A stretch of DNA of 64,000 nucleotides from Luteibacter aegosomaticola (GCF_023078475.1 NZ_CP095741.1:3162001-3226000); one strand, 5' to 3'. Shown: positions 40,470 to 49,785, numbered from the stretch's first letter. The notes: generated by a model not told the origin, from the letters alone. Translations and numbers: made by a program.

Positions 40470-40922
40470 TCAGCCCGCGGCGTTGATCGCGATGCGGCGC
40501 GGTGCGCTTTCCGCCTTCTTCGGAATGCTGATTTCCAGCACGCCGTTGGCACCGGAGGCCGTGATGCCCTCGGCATCGGCACTCTCGGGCAGCGTGAAGC
40601 TGCGCTTGAAGGTGCCTGCCACGCGCTCAACGCGGGCGTACTTGCCTTCGGCCTCGCTGGCGTAGGCCGTGCGCTCGCCCTTGATGGAAAGGACGTTCTT
40701 GTCCATCTGGATCTCGATGCTATCCAGGGCCACGCCCGGGACATCGGCAAGGATCAGGAAGCGGCCGGCCTCTTCACGGATATCGACGCGCGGCGCCCAC
40801 GCATTCTCGCTGGCAGCGACCGGCGCGGCGGCATCGCCCGCGAAGAAGTGATCGAACACATGGCGCAGTTCATTCCCAAACACCGGCGCACGGCGAAACG
40901 CTACATGACGAACCTGGTTCAT
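40470..40922 (-). CDS. Small heat-shock protein, Hsp20 family
   Basis: 150 residues. The alpha-crystallin domain occupies about residues 42-140 (WAPRVDIREEAGRFLILADVPGV ... VLSIKGERTAY ... RRSFTL-like GTFKRSFTLPESADAEGI ... NGVLEISIPK), with the C-terminal I-x-I anchor approximated by IAINAAG. It is an ATP-independent holdase. A sigma-32-like promoter lies upstream, in keeping with heat induction. Confidence 0.93.
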   Translation of the reverse strand: MNQVRHVAFRRAPVFGNELRHVFDHFFAGDAAAPVAASENAWAPRVDIREEAGRFLILADVPGVALDSIEIQMDKNVLSIKGERTAYASEAEGKYARVERVAGTFKRSFTLPESADAEGITASGANGVLEISIPKKAESAPRRIAINAAG

Positions 40923-40970
40923 CTGTCTGACTCCAATAAGGTTTTTCGGCCCCGCGGCCGTCTGGAATGA

Positions 40971-41000
40971 AAGATAGGTGCGCCCGCGACCGATTCAAGG
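40971..41000 (-). promoter_or_regulatory. Sigma-32-like promoter of the Hsp20 gene
   Basis: On the reverse strand CCTTGAAT (near 40993-41000) and CACCTATCT (near 40971-40979) stand about 14 bases apart, close to the heat-shock consensus CTTGAAA / CCCCATNT. Confidence 0.6.
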
Positions 41001-41018
41001 GGCCTATAACGAAGCCAT

Positions 41019-41126
41019 GCAGGAGTCCACCCTGTGGGCGACATCTTTCGCCCCACCGCCCAGGCCCTGCGCCCCATGTCCTGTGGCGTTACCGCGAACG
41101 GCGTCGCCCACAGGGTGGGCTCCTAC
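41019..41126. repeat. GTAG-REP doublet
   Basis: Inverted pair: a left copy starting GCAGGAGTCCACCCTGTGGG (two changes from the usual head, and one unpaired stem change) and a right copy ending CTCCTAC at 41126. It lies between the Hsp20 promoter and the peroxiredoxin gene. Confidence 0.9.
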
Positions 41127-41189
41127 CGGGGCGTAAGGGGAGCCGGGCCGTTACACTCGGGGAATTCCCACCACACGAGGCAGGCCCCT

Positions 41190-41672
41190 ATGACCATCGC
41201 TGTCGGCGACAAGATCCCCGAGTCCACCGTCACCTACTTCCAGGACGGCATCCAGACCGCCTCCACGCTCGACCTCATGGGCACCGGCAAGGTCGTGCTG
41301 TTCGCGGTACCTGGCGCATTCACGCCCACGTGTTCGAACAAGCATCTGCCGGGCTACATCCAGCACATGGATGATTTCAGCCAGCGCGGCGTGAAGGTGT
41401 TCTGCGTCTCGGTGAACGATGCCTTCGTCATGGATGCCTGGGGCAAGGAGCGCGGCATCCCGGCGAACCTGCACCTGCTCGCTGATGGCAATGCGGCCTT
41501 TACCAAGGCACTGGGTCTTGAGCTCGATGGCACGAAGAACGGCATGGGCATCCGCGCCAAGCGCTTTGCCATGTACCTGGAAGATGGCGTCGTGAAGGTG
41601 CTGAACGTCGAGGCGCCGGGTGAGTTCAAGGTTTCGGCCGCGGAAGCCATGCTCGAAGCGATCGACGGCTGA
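41190..41672 (+). CDS. Peroxiredoxin, Prx5 type
   Basis: 160 residues. Thioredoxin fold with the Prx5 active site VPGAFTPTCSNKHLPGYI, where the peroxidatic Cys follows the PxxxT motif, and the family block RAKRFAMYLEDGVVKVLNVE. It reduces hydroperoxides in the cytosol, probably using glutathione or thioredoxin. No C-terminal glutaredoxin domain is fused. Single gene ending at a bidirectional terminator shared with gyrA. Confidence 0.93.
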   Translation: MTIAVGDKIPESTVTYFQDGIQTASTLDLMGTGKVVLFAVPGAFTPTCSNKHLPGYIQHMDDFSQRGVKVFCVSVNDAFVMDAWGKERGIPANLHLLADGNAAFTKALGLELDGTKNGMGIRAKRFAMYLEDGVVKVLNVEAPGEFKVSAAEAMLEAIDG

Positions 41673-41739
41673 TAATCGCAGGCACCCGACGGTGCCGTGA
41701 ACACCCCCTTTGTAGGAGCGCGCATCCGGGGCCGCAGCT

Positions 41740-41770
41740 AAAAAAAACCCGCCTTTCGGCGGGTTTTTTC
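41740..41770. terminator. Bidirectional terminator between the peroxiredoxin gene and gyrA
   Basis: Stem AAAAAACCCGCC / GGCGGGTTTTTT with a TTTC loop, with A- and T-runs on both sides. It serves the forward peroxiredoxin gene and the reverse gyrA, whose stop is at 41773. A single degenerate REP half-site (GTAGGAGCGCGC at 41712) precedes it. Confidence 0.93.
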
Positions 41771-41772
41771 TT

Positions 41773-44427
41773 TTACTCGTTATCGCCGTCGACCGGGCCG
41801 GATTCCACCGGCGGCAGATCTGCCGCGGCTTCCCCGCTCGTGATCTCGCCGGCGGGCACATCACCGCTGGTGATTTCGCCCTCGCCTTCCACCTCGGTTT
41901 CTTCCTCGGCTTCGAGGCGGACGACACCAATGAGGGTCTCGTCCTTCGGCAGCTTGATCAGCGTGACGCCCTGGGTGTTACGGCCAACCTGAGCCACTTC
42001 CGACACGCGGGTGCGCACGAGCGTGCCCTGGTCGGAGATGAGCATCAGCTGCTGGGTTTCGGTGACCTGCGTGGCAGCAACGAGGTTGCCGTTACGCTCG
42101 GAGCACTGGATACCGATGACGCCCTGCGTACCGCGACCCTTCTTCGGGAAATCCTCGAGCACGGTGCGCTTGCCGAAGCCACGCGCCGTGGCGGTGAGGA
42201 TGTCACCGTCGCCGTGGGCCACGATAAGCGACACCACCGTGGCATCGTCGGCGAGCAGCATGCCGCGCACGCCGGTCGCGGTGCGGCCCATGGAGCGCAC
42301 CTTGTTCTCGTCGAAGCGCACGACCTTGCCGTTCGAAGCAAACAGCAGCACGTCGCTTTCGCCGTTGGTCATGGCCACGTCGACCAGCGCATCGCCCTCG
42401 TCGAGGTTGATGGCGGCCTTGCCCTTCTGCAGCTGGAACGCGAACTCGGTGAGCGGGGTCTTCTTCACGGTGCCCTTGCGGGTGGCGAAGAACACGAAGC
42501 AGTTCGGGTCGTAATCGCGGATCGGCAGCACGGCCTGGACCTTCTCGCCCTCACCCAGCGGCAGCAGGTTCACGATGGGCTTGCCACGCGCCCCCGGGCC
42601 GGCTTCCGGCATCTGGTACACCTTGAGCCAGTAAACACGACCGGTGCTGGTGAAGGTGAGCAGCGTGTCGTGGGTGTTCACCACCCACAGCTGCTGCACG
42701 ACGTCTTCGTCCTTCAGTGCCGACGCCGAACGGCCCTTGCCGCCACGCTTCTGCGCGCGGTACAGGCTGGCGGCCTGGCGCTTGATGTAACCCGTGTGCG
42801 AGAGCGTGACCACGACGTCTTCCGGCGCGATCAGGTCGAGGACGTTCAGGTCTTCCTGCGAATGCTGGATTTCCGTACGACGCTCATCACCGTAATCGGC
42901 ACGGACCTGCTCCAGCTCGCCGCGGATGACCTCAAGCAGCACCGCCGGGTTTTCCAGGATCTCGATGAGGCCACGGATGGTCTCGAGGATATCGCGGTAC
43001 TCGTCGCTGAGCTTGTCCTGCTCCAGGCCGGTGAGGCGGTGCAGGCGCATCTGCAGGATTTCGGTGGCCTGGATCTCCGACAGCTGGTAGCCGTCGGGGC
43101 GCAGGCCATCGCGCGGATCCATGTCTTCCGGACGCGACGCCTCGGCACCAGAGGCCGAGAGCAGCGCCTGGACCATGCCCGGCTCCCACTTGCGGGCGAC
43201 CATGCGCTCGCGGGCTTCCTGCGACGACGACGAGGTGCGGATCAGCTCAATCATCTCGTCGATGTTGGCCAGCGCGACCGTGAGGCCTTCGAGGATGTGG
43301 GCGCGCGAACGGGCCTTGCGCAGTTCGAAAATGGTACGGCGGGTGACGACTTCGCGACGATGACGGATGAACGCTTCAAGGATGTCCTTGAGGTTCAGCA
43401 GCTTCGGCTGGCCATCGAGCAGGGCCACCATGTTGATACCGAAGGTGACCTGCAGCTGAGTCTGCTGGAACAGGTTGTTCAGCACCACGTCGGCCATGGC
43501 ATCGCGGCGGATCTCGATGACCACGCGCATGCCGTCCTTGTCGGACTCGTCGCGCAGCTCCGAGATGCCCTCGAGCTTCTTTTCCTTGACCAGCTCGGCG
43601 ATCTTCTCGATCAGGCGAGCCTTGTTCACCTGGTACGGCAGCTCGTGGACGATGATCGTCTCGCGGCCGTTGGCTTCGGTTTCGATCTCGGCACGCGCGC
43701 GGACCAGGATGCGGCCACGGCCGGTGCGGTACGCCTCGATGATGCCGGACGAGCCATTGATGATGCCCGCGGTCGGGAAATCCGGACCCGGGATGTGCGT
43801 CATGAGTTCATCGACGCCGAGCGAGGGTTCTTCGATCAGCGCCAGCACGGCGTTGATGACCTCGGTCATGTTGTGCGGCGGGATATTGGTGGCCATACCC
43901 ACCGCAATGCCCGCGGAACCGTTGACGAGCAGGTTCGGCACGCGGGTGGGCAACACCAGCGGCTCGCTTTCGCTTTCGTCGTAGTTCGGCCCGAAATCGA
44001 CCGTTTCCTTATCGATATCGGCGAGCAGCTCATGGGTGAGCTTCGCCATGCGCACTTCGGTGTATCGCATGGCCGCGGCGTTATCGCCATCGACCGAACC
44101 GAAGTTACCCTGGCCGTCGACCAGCATGTAGCGCAGCGAGAACGGCTGGGCCATGCGGACGATGGTGTCGTAAACCGACGCATCACCATGCGGATGGTAT
44201 TTACCGATGACGTCACCGACGACGCGCGCGGATTTCTTGTATGCCTTGTTCCACGAGTTGCCCAGTTCGTTCATGGCGAACAGGACGCGGCGGTGCACGG
44301 GCTTCAGGCCATCGCGTACATCGGGCAGTGCGCGCCCGACGATGACGCTCATCGCGTAGTCGAGATAGCTCTGGCGCATCTCGTCTTCGATGTTGACGCG
44401 GATGACTTCTTTGGCGAGTTCTGCCAT
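41773..44427 (-). CDS. gyrA: DNA gyrase subunit A
   Basis: 884 residues from ATG 44427 (AGGAAG upstream). Breakage-reunion subunit of gyrase: winged-helix domain with catalytic Tyr122 in [11 protein letters not shown], tower and coiled-coil, and C-terminal beta-pinwheel repeats including the GyrA box QRRGGKG-like QKRGGKGRS. The acidic C-terminal tail ([12 protein letters not shown]...) is typical. In the quinolone region the motif is [10 protein letters not shown], giving Ala at position 83 where E. coli has Ser, with Asp87 kept. The longer frame above 44427 is not part of the family. Confidence 0.97.
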   Translation of the reverse strand: MAELAKEVIRVNIEDEMRQSYLDYAMSVIVGRALPDVRDGLKPVHRRVLFAMNELGNSWNKAYKKSARVVGDVIGKYHPHGDASVYDTIVRMAQPFSLRYMLVDGQGNFGSVDGDNAAAMRYTEVRMAKLTHELLADIDKETVDFGPNYDESESEPLVLPTRVPNLLVNGSAGIAVGMATNIPPHNMTEVINAVLALIEEPSLGVDELMTHIPGPDFPTAGIINGSSGIIEAYRTGRGRILVRARAEIETEANGRETIIVHELPYQVNKARLIEKIAELVKEKKLEGISELRDESDKDGMRVVIEIRRDAMADVVLNNLFQQTQLQVTFGINMVALLDGQPKLLNLKDILEAFIRHRREVVTRRTIFELRKARSRAHILEGLTVALANIDEMIELIRTSSSSQEARERMVARKWEPGMVQALLSASGAEASRPEDMDPRDGLRPDGYQLSEIQATEILQMRLHRLTGLEQDKLSDEYRDILETIRGLIEILENPAVLLEVIRGELEQVRADYGDERRTEIQHSQEDLNVLDLIAPEDVVVTLSHTGYIKRQAASLYRAQKRGGKGRSASALKDEDVVQQLWVVNTHDTLLTFTSTGRVYWLKVYQMPEAGPGARGKPIVNLLPLGEGEKVQAVLPIRDYDPNCFVFFATRKGTVKKTPLTEFAFQLQKGKAAINLDEGDALVDVAMTNGESDVLLFASNGKVVRFDENKVRSMGRTATGVRGMLLADDATVVSLIVAHGDGDILTATARGFGKRTVLEDFPKKGRGTQGVIGIQCSERNGNLVAATQVTETQQLMLISDQGTLVRTRVSEVAQVGRNTQGVTLIKLPKDETLIGVVRLEAEEETEVEGEGEITSGDVPAGEITSGEAAADLPPVESGPVDGDNE

Positions 44428-44544
44428 CAATCGGCTTCCTGGGTGTCCGTGTGAATGCCCCCGCCGACCATGGTTTCCGCCCTCAGGGCGGCACGGTCGG
44501 CTCAACCCCTCGATGATAACACAACGGGTGTCGAAATGACAGCT

Positions 44545-44569
44545 AAAAAAGCCGTAAAATCAATGGCTT
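44545..44569 (-). terminator. Weak terminator after mtnA
   Basis: On the reverse strand a short stem AAGCC / GGCTT with a long A/T loop is followed by TTTTTT, about 20 bases after the mtnA stop. Together with the start of gyrA at 44427 this leaves room for a separate gyrA promoter (TATCAT near 44513-44518). Confidence 0.5.
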
Positions 44570-44587
44570 ACAGGGGTGTTTTGGCGG

Positions 44588-45601
44588 TCACGGAAACATG
44601 ATCCGCATCTGTTCTTCATCGGGCTTCAGGATGACGCCGCGCTCGGTCACGATGGCATCGATCAGGTCGGCCGGGGTGACGTCGAAAACGGGGTTCCAGG
44701 CTTCTGCACCCTCGATCACCGTACGGGTGCCGCTCACCGAAAGCAGCTCGGTGGCGTCGCGCAATTCGATCTCGATATCGTCGCCGGAGGCTGTGGCCAT
44801 ATCCACCGTGGTGGACGGTGCCACGACCATGAACTTCACGCCATGGTGGCGCGCGGCAATGGCCAGCTGGTAGGTACCGATCTTGTTGGCCGTATCGCCA
44901 TTGGCGGCGATGCGGTCAGCGCCGACGATGACCCACTTCACCTTGCCATCCTTCATGAGGTGCGAGGCAGCGGAATCAGCGATGAGCTTGGCCGGGATGC
45001 CGTCACGGACCAGCTCCCACATGGTGAGGCGCGCACCCTGCTGCCAGGGACGGGTTTCACCCGCGAACACCTGCTCGATGCGGCCAGCTTCCACGCCGGC
45101 GCGAATCACGCCAAGCGCCGTGCCGTAACCGGCCGTAGCGAGCGAACCGGTATTGCAGTGGGTCATGACATGCGAGCCCGCCTCGATCAGGGCAGCGCCC
45201 AGTTCGCCCATGTGACGGTTGGCAGCGAGATCTTCATCCTGGATCGCCTGCGCCTCGGCCTCGAGCGCCGCCGCATCGGCACCCGCGTCGACGCGCGCCT
45301 TCATGCGATCCAGTGCCCACATGAGATTGACCGCCGTTGGGCGGGCGGCACGCAGCGTCGCCATCGCCTTTGCGAGATCTTCCCCACCCTTCGCTGCCAG
45401 CACCACACCCCACGCGGCCGCGATGCCAATGGCGGGCGCACCACGCACCGCCAGGTCACGAATGGCCCGGGTGACGTCATCCGAGTTCACGCTATCGAAC
45501 CAGATTTCTTCCGCCGGAAGACGGCGCTGGTCGAGCAGGCGGAGGCGGTCGCCGAGCCATTGCACGGCGCGGATGGAGTCGTGGGAAGTGGTCATATTCA
45601 T
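44588..45601 (-). CDS. mtnA: Methylthioribose-1-phosphate isomerase
   Basis: 337 residues, of the eIF2B-alpha-like fold. It converts 5-methylthioribose 1-phosphate to the ribulose form in methionine salvage. The family motifs [51 protein letters not shown] (catalytic Cys in the preceding NTGS block) and [21 protein letters not shown] are present. ATG at 45601 or 45595. A TATAAT on the reverse strand ends seven bases before the first ATG, so the mRNA may be nearly leaderless. No other mtn genes are in the window. Confidence 0.95.
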   Translation of the reverse strand: MNMTTSHDSIRAVQWLGDRLRLLDQRRLPAEEIWFDSVNSDDVTRAIRDLAVRGAPAIGIAAAWGVVLAAKGGEDLAKAMATLRAARPTAVNLMWALDRMKARVDAGADAAALEAEAQAIQDEDLAANRHMGELGAALIEAGSHVMTHCNTGSLATAGYGTALGVIRAGVEAGRIEQVFAGETRPWQQGARLTMWELVRDGIPAKLIADSAASHLMKDGKVKWVIVGADRIAANGDTANKIGTYQLAIAARHHGVKFMVVAPSTTVDMATASGDDIEIELRDATELLSVSGTRTVIEGAEAWNPVFDVTPADLIDAIVTERGVILKPDEEQMRIMFP

Positions 45602-45623
45602 ACCGGTGATTATACGGACCCCT

Positions 45624-45714
45624 GTAGGAGCGCGCTTGCGCGCGATGGGGTTGGCCTCAGTTCAAATGATTCCGGCGCCGTCGCAATCCGGATCGCGTGC
45701 AAGCGCGCTCCTAC
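45624..45714. repeat. GTAG-REP doublet (GCGCGC type) overlapping a stop codon
   Basis: Inverted pair with heads GTAGGAGCGCGCTTGCGCGC (left, 45624) and a slightly diverged reverse copy ending CTCCTAC at 45714. The right-hand GTAG supplies the TAG stop of the DUF2165 gene (45711-45713). The left end lies 23 bases from the mtnA start, next to its TATAAT. Confidence 0.9.
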
Positions 45715-46202
45715 AGGTCGGCATCGGGCTGGTTGACGAAGATGAGGACGCCCAACAGGGCCATGTAAAAGCGGAACGCACCTTCCTGGCCGTTCCAGGT
45801 CTTCGATTGCCACATGGCGAACCATTCGCCACCGACCACCATGAACCCGAAAAACCAGACCAGGAAGCCGATGGCGCACCCCGCAGCCACGAAGCGCTTT
45901 GCAGCCTGAAACACCGGACCCGGTAGCCGGCGCGAATGCCAGAGCTCATAGCCACCCAGCAGGAGAAGCACAGCCGTCGCGCCCTCCCCTGCGATGATCA
46001 TCAGATAGCCCGCGTGCCATGCCCACGGTGCATGAATGGCACGCCCCATGAGTGCATTACCCGGGAACGTGGTGTCCATCGAGAGGACGTGCTGGACGAA
46101 GCTGAAGTTCGACCCATAGTCGATCAGGTTATCGACCGCCACCACGAGCGCAAAAGCGGCCAGCGCCAACACCATGGCCAGCTTGGCCATGCGCACGATC
46201 AT
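45711..46202 (-). CDS. DUF2165 membrane protein in the PHA synthase operon
   Basis: 163 residues from ATG 46202, which overlaps the phaC TGA by three bases (ATGA). Four hydrophobic segments (about residues 3-22, 62-85, 105-127 and 140-158) and the DUF2165 pattern VDNLIDYGSNFSFVQHVLSMDTTFPG followed by WFAMWQSKTWNGQ. Function unknown. Overlap coupling with phaC suggests co-expression with polyhydroxyalkanoate synthesis. The stop codon is inside a REP head. Confidence 0.85.
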   Translation of the reverse strand: MIVRMAKLAMVLALAAFALVVAVDNLIDYGSNFSFVQHVLSMDTTFPGNALMGRAIHAPWAWHAGYLMIIAGEGATAVLLLLGGYELWHSRRLPGPVFQAAKRFVAAGCAIGFLVWFFGFMVVGGEWFAMWQSKTWNGQEGAFRFYMALLGVLIFVNQPDADL

Positions 46203-47266
46203 CGTGCGGCGAGCCACTCATGGATCGCGGGCGGGACCAGCTTTTGCGCACGACCGGAAACATAGATGCCAATGTGGCCACCGGGAAACGGCAATACTGT
46301 GTAGTCCTTGCTACCGACCACGTCCTTCAACGGCAGGGAAGCCGCTGGCGGCACCAGGTGATCCTGCTCGGCGTAGATATTCAGCACGGGCTGGGTGATC
46401 GTGCCAAGGTCGATGACCTTGCCGCCCACGGTGGCCTTGCCCTGGATCAACAGGTTCTTCTGGAAAAAATCACGGGTGAACTGACGGAAGGTTTCGCCGG
46501 CCTGGTCGGGTGAATCGAAGATCCACTTCTCCATACGAAGGAAGTTTTCCACTTCCTTCGGGTTGTCCAGGATGTCGACCATCGCCACGTACTTCTGCTG
46601 GTTAAGCCGCAGCGGCTTCAGCGTGAGGTAGGCGAAGTTCATCAGGTCAGCCGGCACGTTGCCGATCGTGTCGACGAACAGGTCGATATCGACGTTACGC
46701 GCCCAGTGGGAAAGCATGTTGTCCGGCGTGTGGAAATCCACCGGCGTCACCATGGTGATCAGGTTCTTGACCTTGTCGCCGTGCAGCGCTGCGTAGCACA
46801 GCGAAAACACACCGCCCTGGCAGATGCCGAGCAGGTTGATCGCGTCCAGCGCGTGACGGCGGCGGATCACATCGACGCAACGGTCGAGGTAACCATCAAT
46901 GTAGTCTTCGAGCGTGAGCCAGCGATCAGCACCATCGGGGTAACCCCAATCGATGAGGTACACATCCTCGCCCTGCTCCAGCAGGTTACGCACCATCGAG
47001 CGGTCTTCCTGAAGATCGACCATCCAGGGCGTATTGACCAGTGCATAGCAGATCAACAACGGCACTTTCGCAGAGGGCTTCTTCGTGCCTTTGAAGTGCC
47101 AGAGCGTGAGCTTATCTTCCGTATAGACGGCCTCGCGCGGCGTCGTACCCAACTCAATCGGGCCAACGTTCTTCAACGTTTCCATCCCCGCTTCCACCTT
47201 GCGGCGGAATGCCTCGACTTCCGCACGCGCGCGCTCGGGATCGATATGGAACGGATTGGCGCTCAT
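46199..47266 (-). CDS. phaC: Class III polyhydroxyalkanoate synthase, catalytic subunit
   Basis: 355 residues, the short class III type. Alpha/beta hydrolase fold with the lipase-like box LLGICQGGVFSLCY carrying the catalytic Cys (G-x-C-x-G), then DWGYPDGADRWLTLEDYI, a C-terminal Asp in YAEQDHLVPP and His in FPGGHIGIYV. It polymerises 3-hydroxyacyl-CoA with PhaE on granules. Start overlaps the phaE stop (ATGA) and the end overlaps DUF2165, so the three genes are translationally coupled. Confidence 0.95.
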   Translation of the reverse strand: MSANPFHIDPERARAEVEAFRRKVEAGMETLKNVGPIELGTTPREAVYTEDKLTLWHFKGTKKPSAKVPLLICYALVNTPWMVDLQEDRSMVRNLLEQGEDVYLIDWGYPDGADRWLTLEDYIDGYLDRCVDVIRRRHALDAINLLGICQGGVFSLCYAALHGDKVKNLITMVTPVDFHTPDNMLSHWARNVDIDLFVDTIGNVPADLMNFAYLTLKPLRLNQQKYVAMVDILDNPKEVENFLRMEKWIFDSPDQAGETFRQFTRDFFQKNLLIQGKATVGGKVIDLGTITQPVLNIYAEQDHLVPPAASLPLKDVVGSKDYTVLPFPGGHIGIYVSGRAQKLVPPAIHEWLAAR

Positions 47267-48291
47267 CGCGTCTTACCTCGTGCCACCTTTTTTGGGGCAA
47301 CCTTCTTCGCGGCAGCTTTCTTGCCCGCAGCGTTCTTGGCCACCGCGCTTTTCTTCGTTGCGCCACTCTTCGTCGCGACCTTCCTGGCCGAAACCTTCTT
47401 CACCGCAGCCCTTGCAGGAGCGGCCTTGGCGCCGACATCTTTTCGCGATGCGCCAGAGCGCCTTTCCGCGGCACCCGGCGCGCCGCGCAGCGCGGCGACC
47501 TCAGCCCTCAAGACCTCCACCTCGGTGGCCAGCCCCTGCATCTGCCGCAATTCACGACGCACCGCCTGCAGGCGCTCACCCAGGCTATCGACTTCACGAC
47601 GCGTCGGCAGCCCGGCCTGCACGGCGAAACGCTCAACCTGGCGCTGTTGCAGCACTTTCAGGTGCATCTGCGCGTTCACCAGCGCGGCATACACCTCGCG
47701 AAATTCTTCCGACATCGCCGCCTGGGCGTAGCTCTCTTCGGAGAAGTTCACCCAGCGGTCGTAGACGGTGCGGAGGCTGTCCGCATCGGTGGGCATGCCC
47801 TGCGAACGCATGGTGTCGCCCGCCCGATCCTGCACGCGCTGGAGCAGCGCCTGGTAGCGCGCATATTGCTGGGCGTAATCGATCCACGCACGCAACAGAG
47901 CCTGCTGCTCTTCCTGCTGCTCGCGCGTCAGGCCAAGTGCGGGCATGGAAAGGGTTTCCCTCGCCACGCGTGCCCACTCGTCGAAGCCATCGGAACCCGG
48001 TGCCGCACCCGGCGGCGGGCCGTAGCCAAACGGCGCGAAGCCTTCAGCCGGGCCGGGCTGGCCGAAGGGAGGCGTGCCGTGGGCAAAGGGTGTTGCAGGC
48101 GATTCACCACTGGTGAAAGCGCGCATCCAGTCGCCGAAGCCGCCAAGGCCGGCGAACAGCCGCCCGACGATATCGGCCGACGGCGCCTCCGTGGGCGCCG
48201 CGCCAGGATCGAATTGCTTGGCCCACGCCTCCACGCCCTGACGCACGAAAGCCTGGTACTGGTCGATGAAATCGTTCGGTTTGTCAGCCAT
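47263..48291 (-). CDS. phaE: Class III PHA synthase subunit PhaE with a histone-H1-like tail
   Basis: 342 residues from ATG 48291. N-terminal DFIDQYQAFVRQGVEAWAKQF and a long helical middle (WIDYAQQYARYQALLQR ... FSEESYAQAAMSEEFREVYAALVNAQMHLKVLQQRQVERFA) are the PhaE domain, which activates PhaC. The last 45 or so residues are a Lys/Ala/Val-rich low-complexity tail (KKVSARKVATKSGATKKSA...), like histone H1 or PhaF tails, which may bind DNA. First gene of phaE-phaC-DUF2165. Confidence 0.93.
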   Translation of the reverse strand: MADKPNDFIDQYQAFVRQGVEAWAKQFDPGAAPTEAPSADIVGRLFAGLGGFGDWMRAFTSGESPATPFAHGTPPFGQPGPAEGFAPFGYGPPPGAAPGSDGFDEWARVARETLSMPALGLTREQQEEQQALLRAWIDYAQQYARYQALLQRVQDRAGDTMRSQGMPTDADSLRTVYDRWVNFSEESYAQAAMSEEFREVYAALVNAQMHLKVLQQRQVERFAVQAGLPTRREVDSLGERLQAVRRELRQMQGLATEVEVLRAEVAALRGAPGAAERRSGASRKDVGAKAAPARAAVKKVSARKVATKSGATKKSAVAKNAAGKKAAAKKVAPKKVARGKTR

Positions 48292-48318
48292 GGGCCTATG
48301 GTACGGCACGGCGCTCTC

Positions 48319-48891
48319 CTACAGAGTCGCTATGCCGCCCAGGAAGATGCCGACCAGGTGGGGAATACGCGCGGCGGGCGAGCCGCCCTGCTCCACGGCG
48401 AGCGACACGGCGGTGACGACGCAGACAATGTCGTCGAACGTCACATCCTGGCGTACCGCTCCGGACTGCTGAGCGCGCAGCAGCAGACGCTGGCCTTCCG
48501 CGCCACTGGCGTGGCAGCCGGGCGTACCACTGTGAAGCACGGCGCCGAGCGACGTCGCGAGGCCGCGGTAGTGACTGGCGTGGTGAACCAGGGCAATGAC
48601 GAAAGCACGTATCGCTTCGAGCGGCTCATGAGTGGCATCTCGCGCCCGGCTGGCATCGGCCAGGGCAAGCAGACGGGCGTCGCTCAACGCCGCCAGCAAC
48701 GCTTCGCGCGTAGGGAAACGGCGATACAGCGTGCCGATACCGACCTTGGCTCGCTTGGCCACGTCATCCAGCGAGGCATCCGCACCCCGCTCACCAAAGA
48801 CCTCCTCAGCCGCGGCAAGGATGCGCTCGCGGTTGCGCGCAGCGTCGGCGCGCAGCGGCGGATCGTCTGTCGGGGGCTGTGGGGTCGTCAT
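48319..48891 (-). CDS. TetR-family transcriptional repressor
   Basis: 190 residues from ATG 48891. N-terminal TetR helix-turn-helix (RNRERILAAAEEVFGERGADASLDDVAKRAKVGIGTLYRRFPTREALLAAL), then a helical ligand-binding domain with no recognisable ligand. It is divergent from an SDR gene; the intergenic region carries two palindromes sharing CACTT/AAGTG arms, so it probably represses both. Confidence 0.93.
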   Translation of the reverse strand: MTTPQPPTDDPPLRADAARNRERILAAAEEVFGERGADASLDDVAKRAKVGIGTLYRRFPTREALLAALSDARLLALADASRARDATHEPLEAIRAFVIALVHHASHYRGLATSLGAVLHSGTPGCHASGAEGQRLLLRAQQSGAVRQDVTFDDIVCVVTAVSLAVEQGGSPAARIPHLVGIFLGGIATL

Positions 48892-48900
48892 CGGCGGGCT

Positions 48901-48954
48901 CACTTGTAAAGTGGATGATGCCTCCATATTCTAAGTGGAGCAATTCTCCACTTA
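48901..48954. promoter_or_regulatory. Two palindromes in the TetR/SDR divergent region
   Basis: A perfect 9-5-9 inverted repeat TAAGTGGAG-CAATT-CTCCACTTA (48932-48954) and a second CACTT-GTA-AAGTG (48901-48913) share the AAGTGGA core and stand about 18 bases apart. They lie between the divergent starts (48891 and 48969), the expected place for the TetR operator. Confidence 0.75.
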
Positions 48955-48968
48955 TCAAAGGATCTCCC

Positions 48969-49718
48969 GTGAGCAAGCGTTTTGAAGGCAAGGTTGTCGT
49001 GGTCACCGGCGGAAGCGAGGGCATTGGTCTGGCGACCGCCAAGCGGTTTGCCACCGAGGGCGCGCACGTCTACATCACCGGGCGGCGGCAGGAGGCCCTG
49101 GATACGGCCACCAAGGCGATCGGGCATGGCGCCATCGGCATCCAGGGTGATGCATCGAGCGTGGCCGACCTGGACTCCCTCTACGATCGCGTCCGCGCCG
49201 ACCACGGCAAGGTGGATGTGGTGTTTGCCAACGCAGGTACCGCTGAGGTCAACCCGCGACCACTCGGCGAGATCGATGAAGAAGCCTTCGATCGCCTGTT
49301 CGGCCTGAACGTTCGCGGCCTGCTGTTCTCCGTACAGAAGGCCCTGCCCCTGCTGAGCGACGGTGGCGCAATCGTTCTCAACGGCTCGGTCGCCGGCAGC
49401 AAGGGCTTTCCCGGCCAGTCGCTGTACAACGCGACCAAGGCGGCCGTGCGCTCGTTTGCGCGAAGCTGGACCGCCGACCTCGCGCCCCGCGGCATTCGGG
49501 TGAACGTGGTGGCGCCCGGCGGCACCGAGACCAAGATGATGCGCAACTTCCTGGATGAGCGCCCGGGAGTGGAAGACATGCTGCAGCAACTAGTGCCGCT
49601 GGCGCGACTGGGTGAGCCGGATGAAGTGGCGAGCGCCGTGTTGTTCCTTGCCTCGGACGAAAGCCGCTACATCGCGGGCGCGGAGTTGTTTGTCGATGGC
49701 GGCTCCGTCGCCGTCTAA
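48969..49718 (+). CDS. Classical short-chain dehydrogenase/reductase
   Basis: 249 residues from GTG 48969 (AAGGA upstream). Rossmann fold with TGGSEGIGLATAKRF, VDVVFANAGT, a catalytic Ser in NGSVAGSKGF, YNATK (Tyr and Lys), and the C-terminal ASDESRYIAGAELFVDGG. It is a FabG-like 3-oxoacyl or quinone-type reductase; substrate unknown. It is divergent from, and likely repressed by, the TetR regulator. It is close to the phaEC operon but has no specific feature of acetoacetyl-CoA reductase. Confidence 0.92.
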   Translation: MSKRFEGKVVVVTGGSEGIGLATAKRFATEGAHVYITGRRQEALDTATKAIGHGAIGIQGDASSVADLDSLYDRVRADHGKVDVVFANAGTAEVNPRPLGEIDEEAFDRLFGLNVRGLLFSVQKALPLLSDGGAIVLNGSVAGSKGFPGQSLYNATKAAVRSFARSWTADLAPRGIRVNVVAPGGTETKMMRNFLDERPGVEDMLQQLVPLARLGEPDEVASAVLFLASDESRYIAGAELFVDGGSVAV

Positions 49719-49750
49719 GCACCCGCTGCCCTTTTTTCGTTACGCAAACA

Positions 49751-49785
49751 AAAAGCCCGGCGCATCGCTGCGCCGGGCTTTTTGT
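49751..49785. terminator. Bidirectional terminator between the SDR gene and pnp
   Basis: A 14-bp stem (AAAAGCCCGGCGCA / TGCGCCGGGCTTTT) with a TCGC loop and T-runs on both sides. It terminates the SDR gene and the reverse-strand nusA-pnp operon. Confidence 0.93.

Noticed and set aside
42214..44454. A 746-codon forward frame under gyrA
   Set aside because: Antisense to gyrA, with no recognisable domains and a biased composition.
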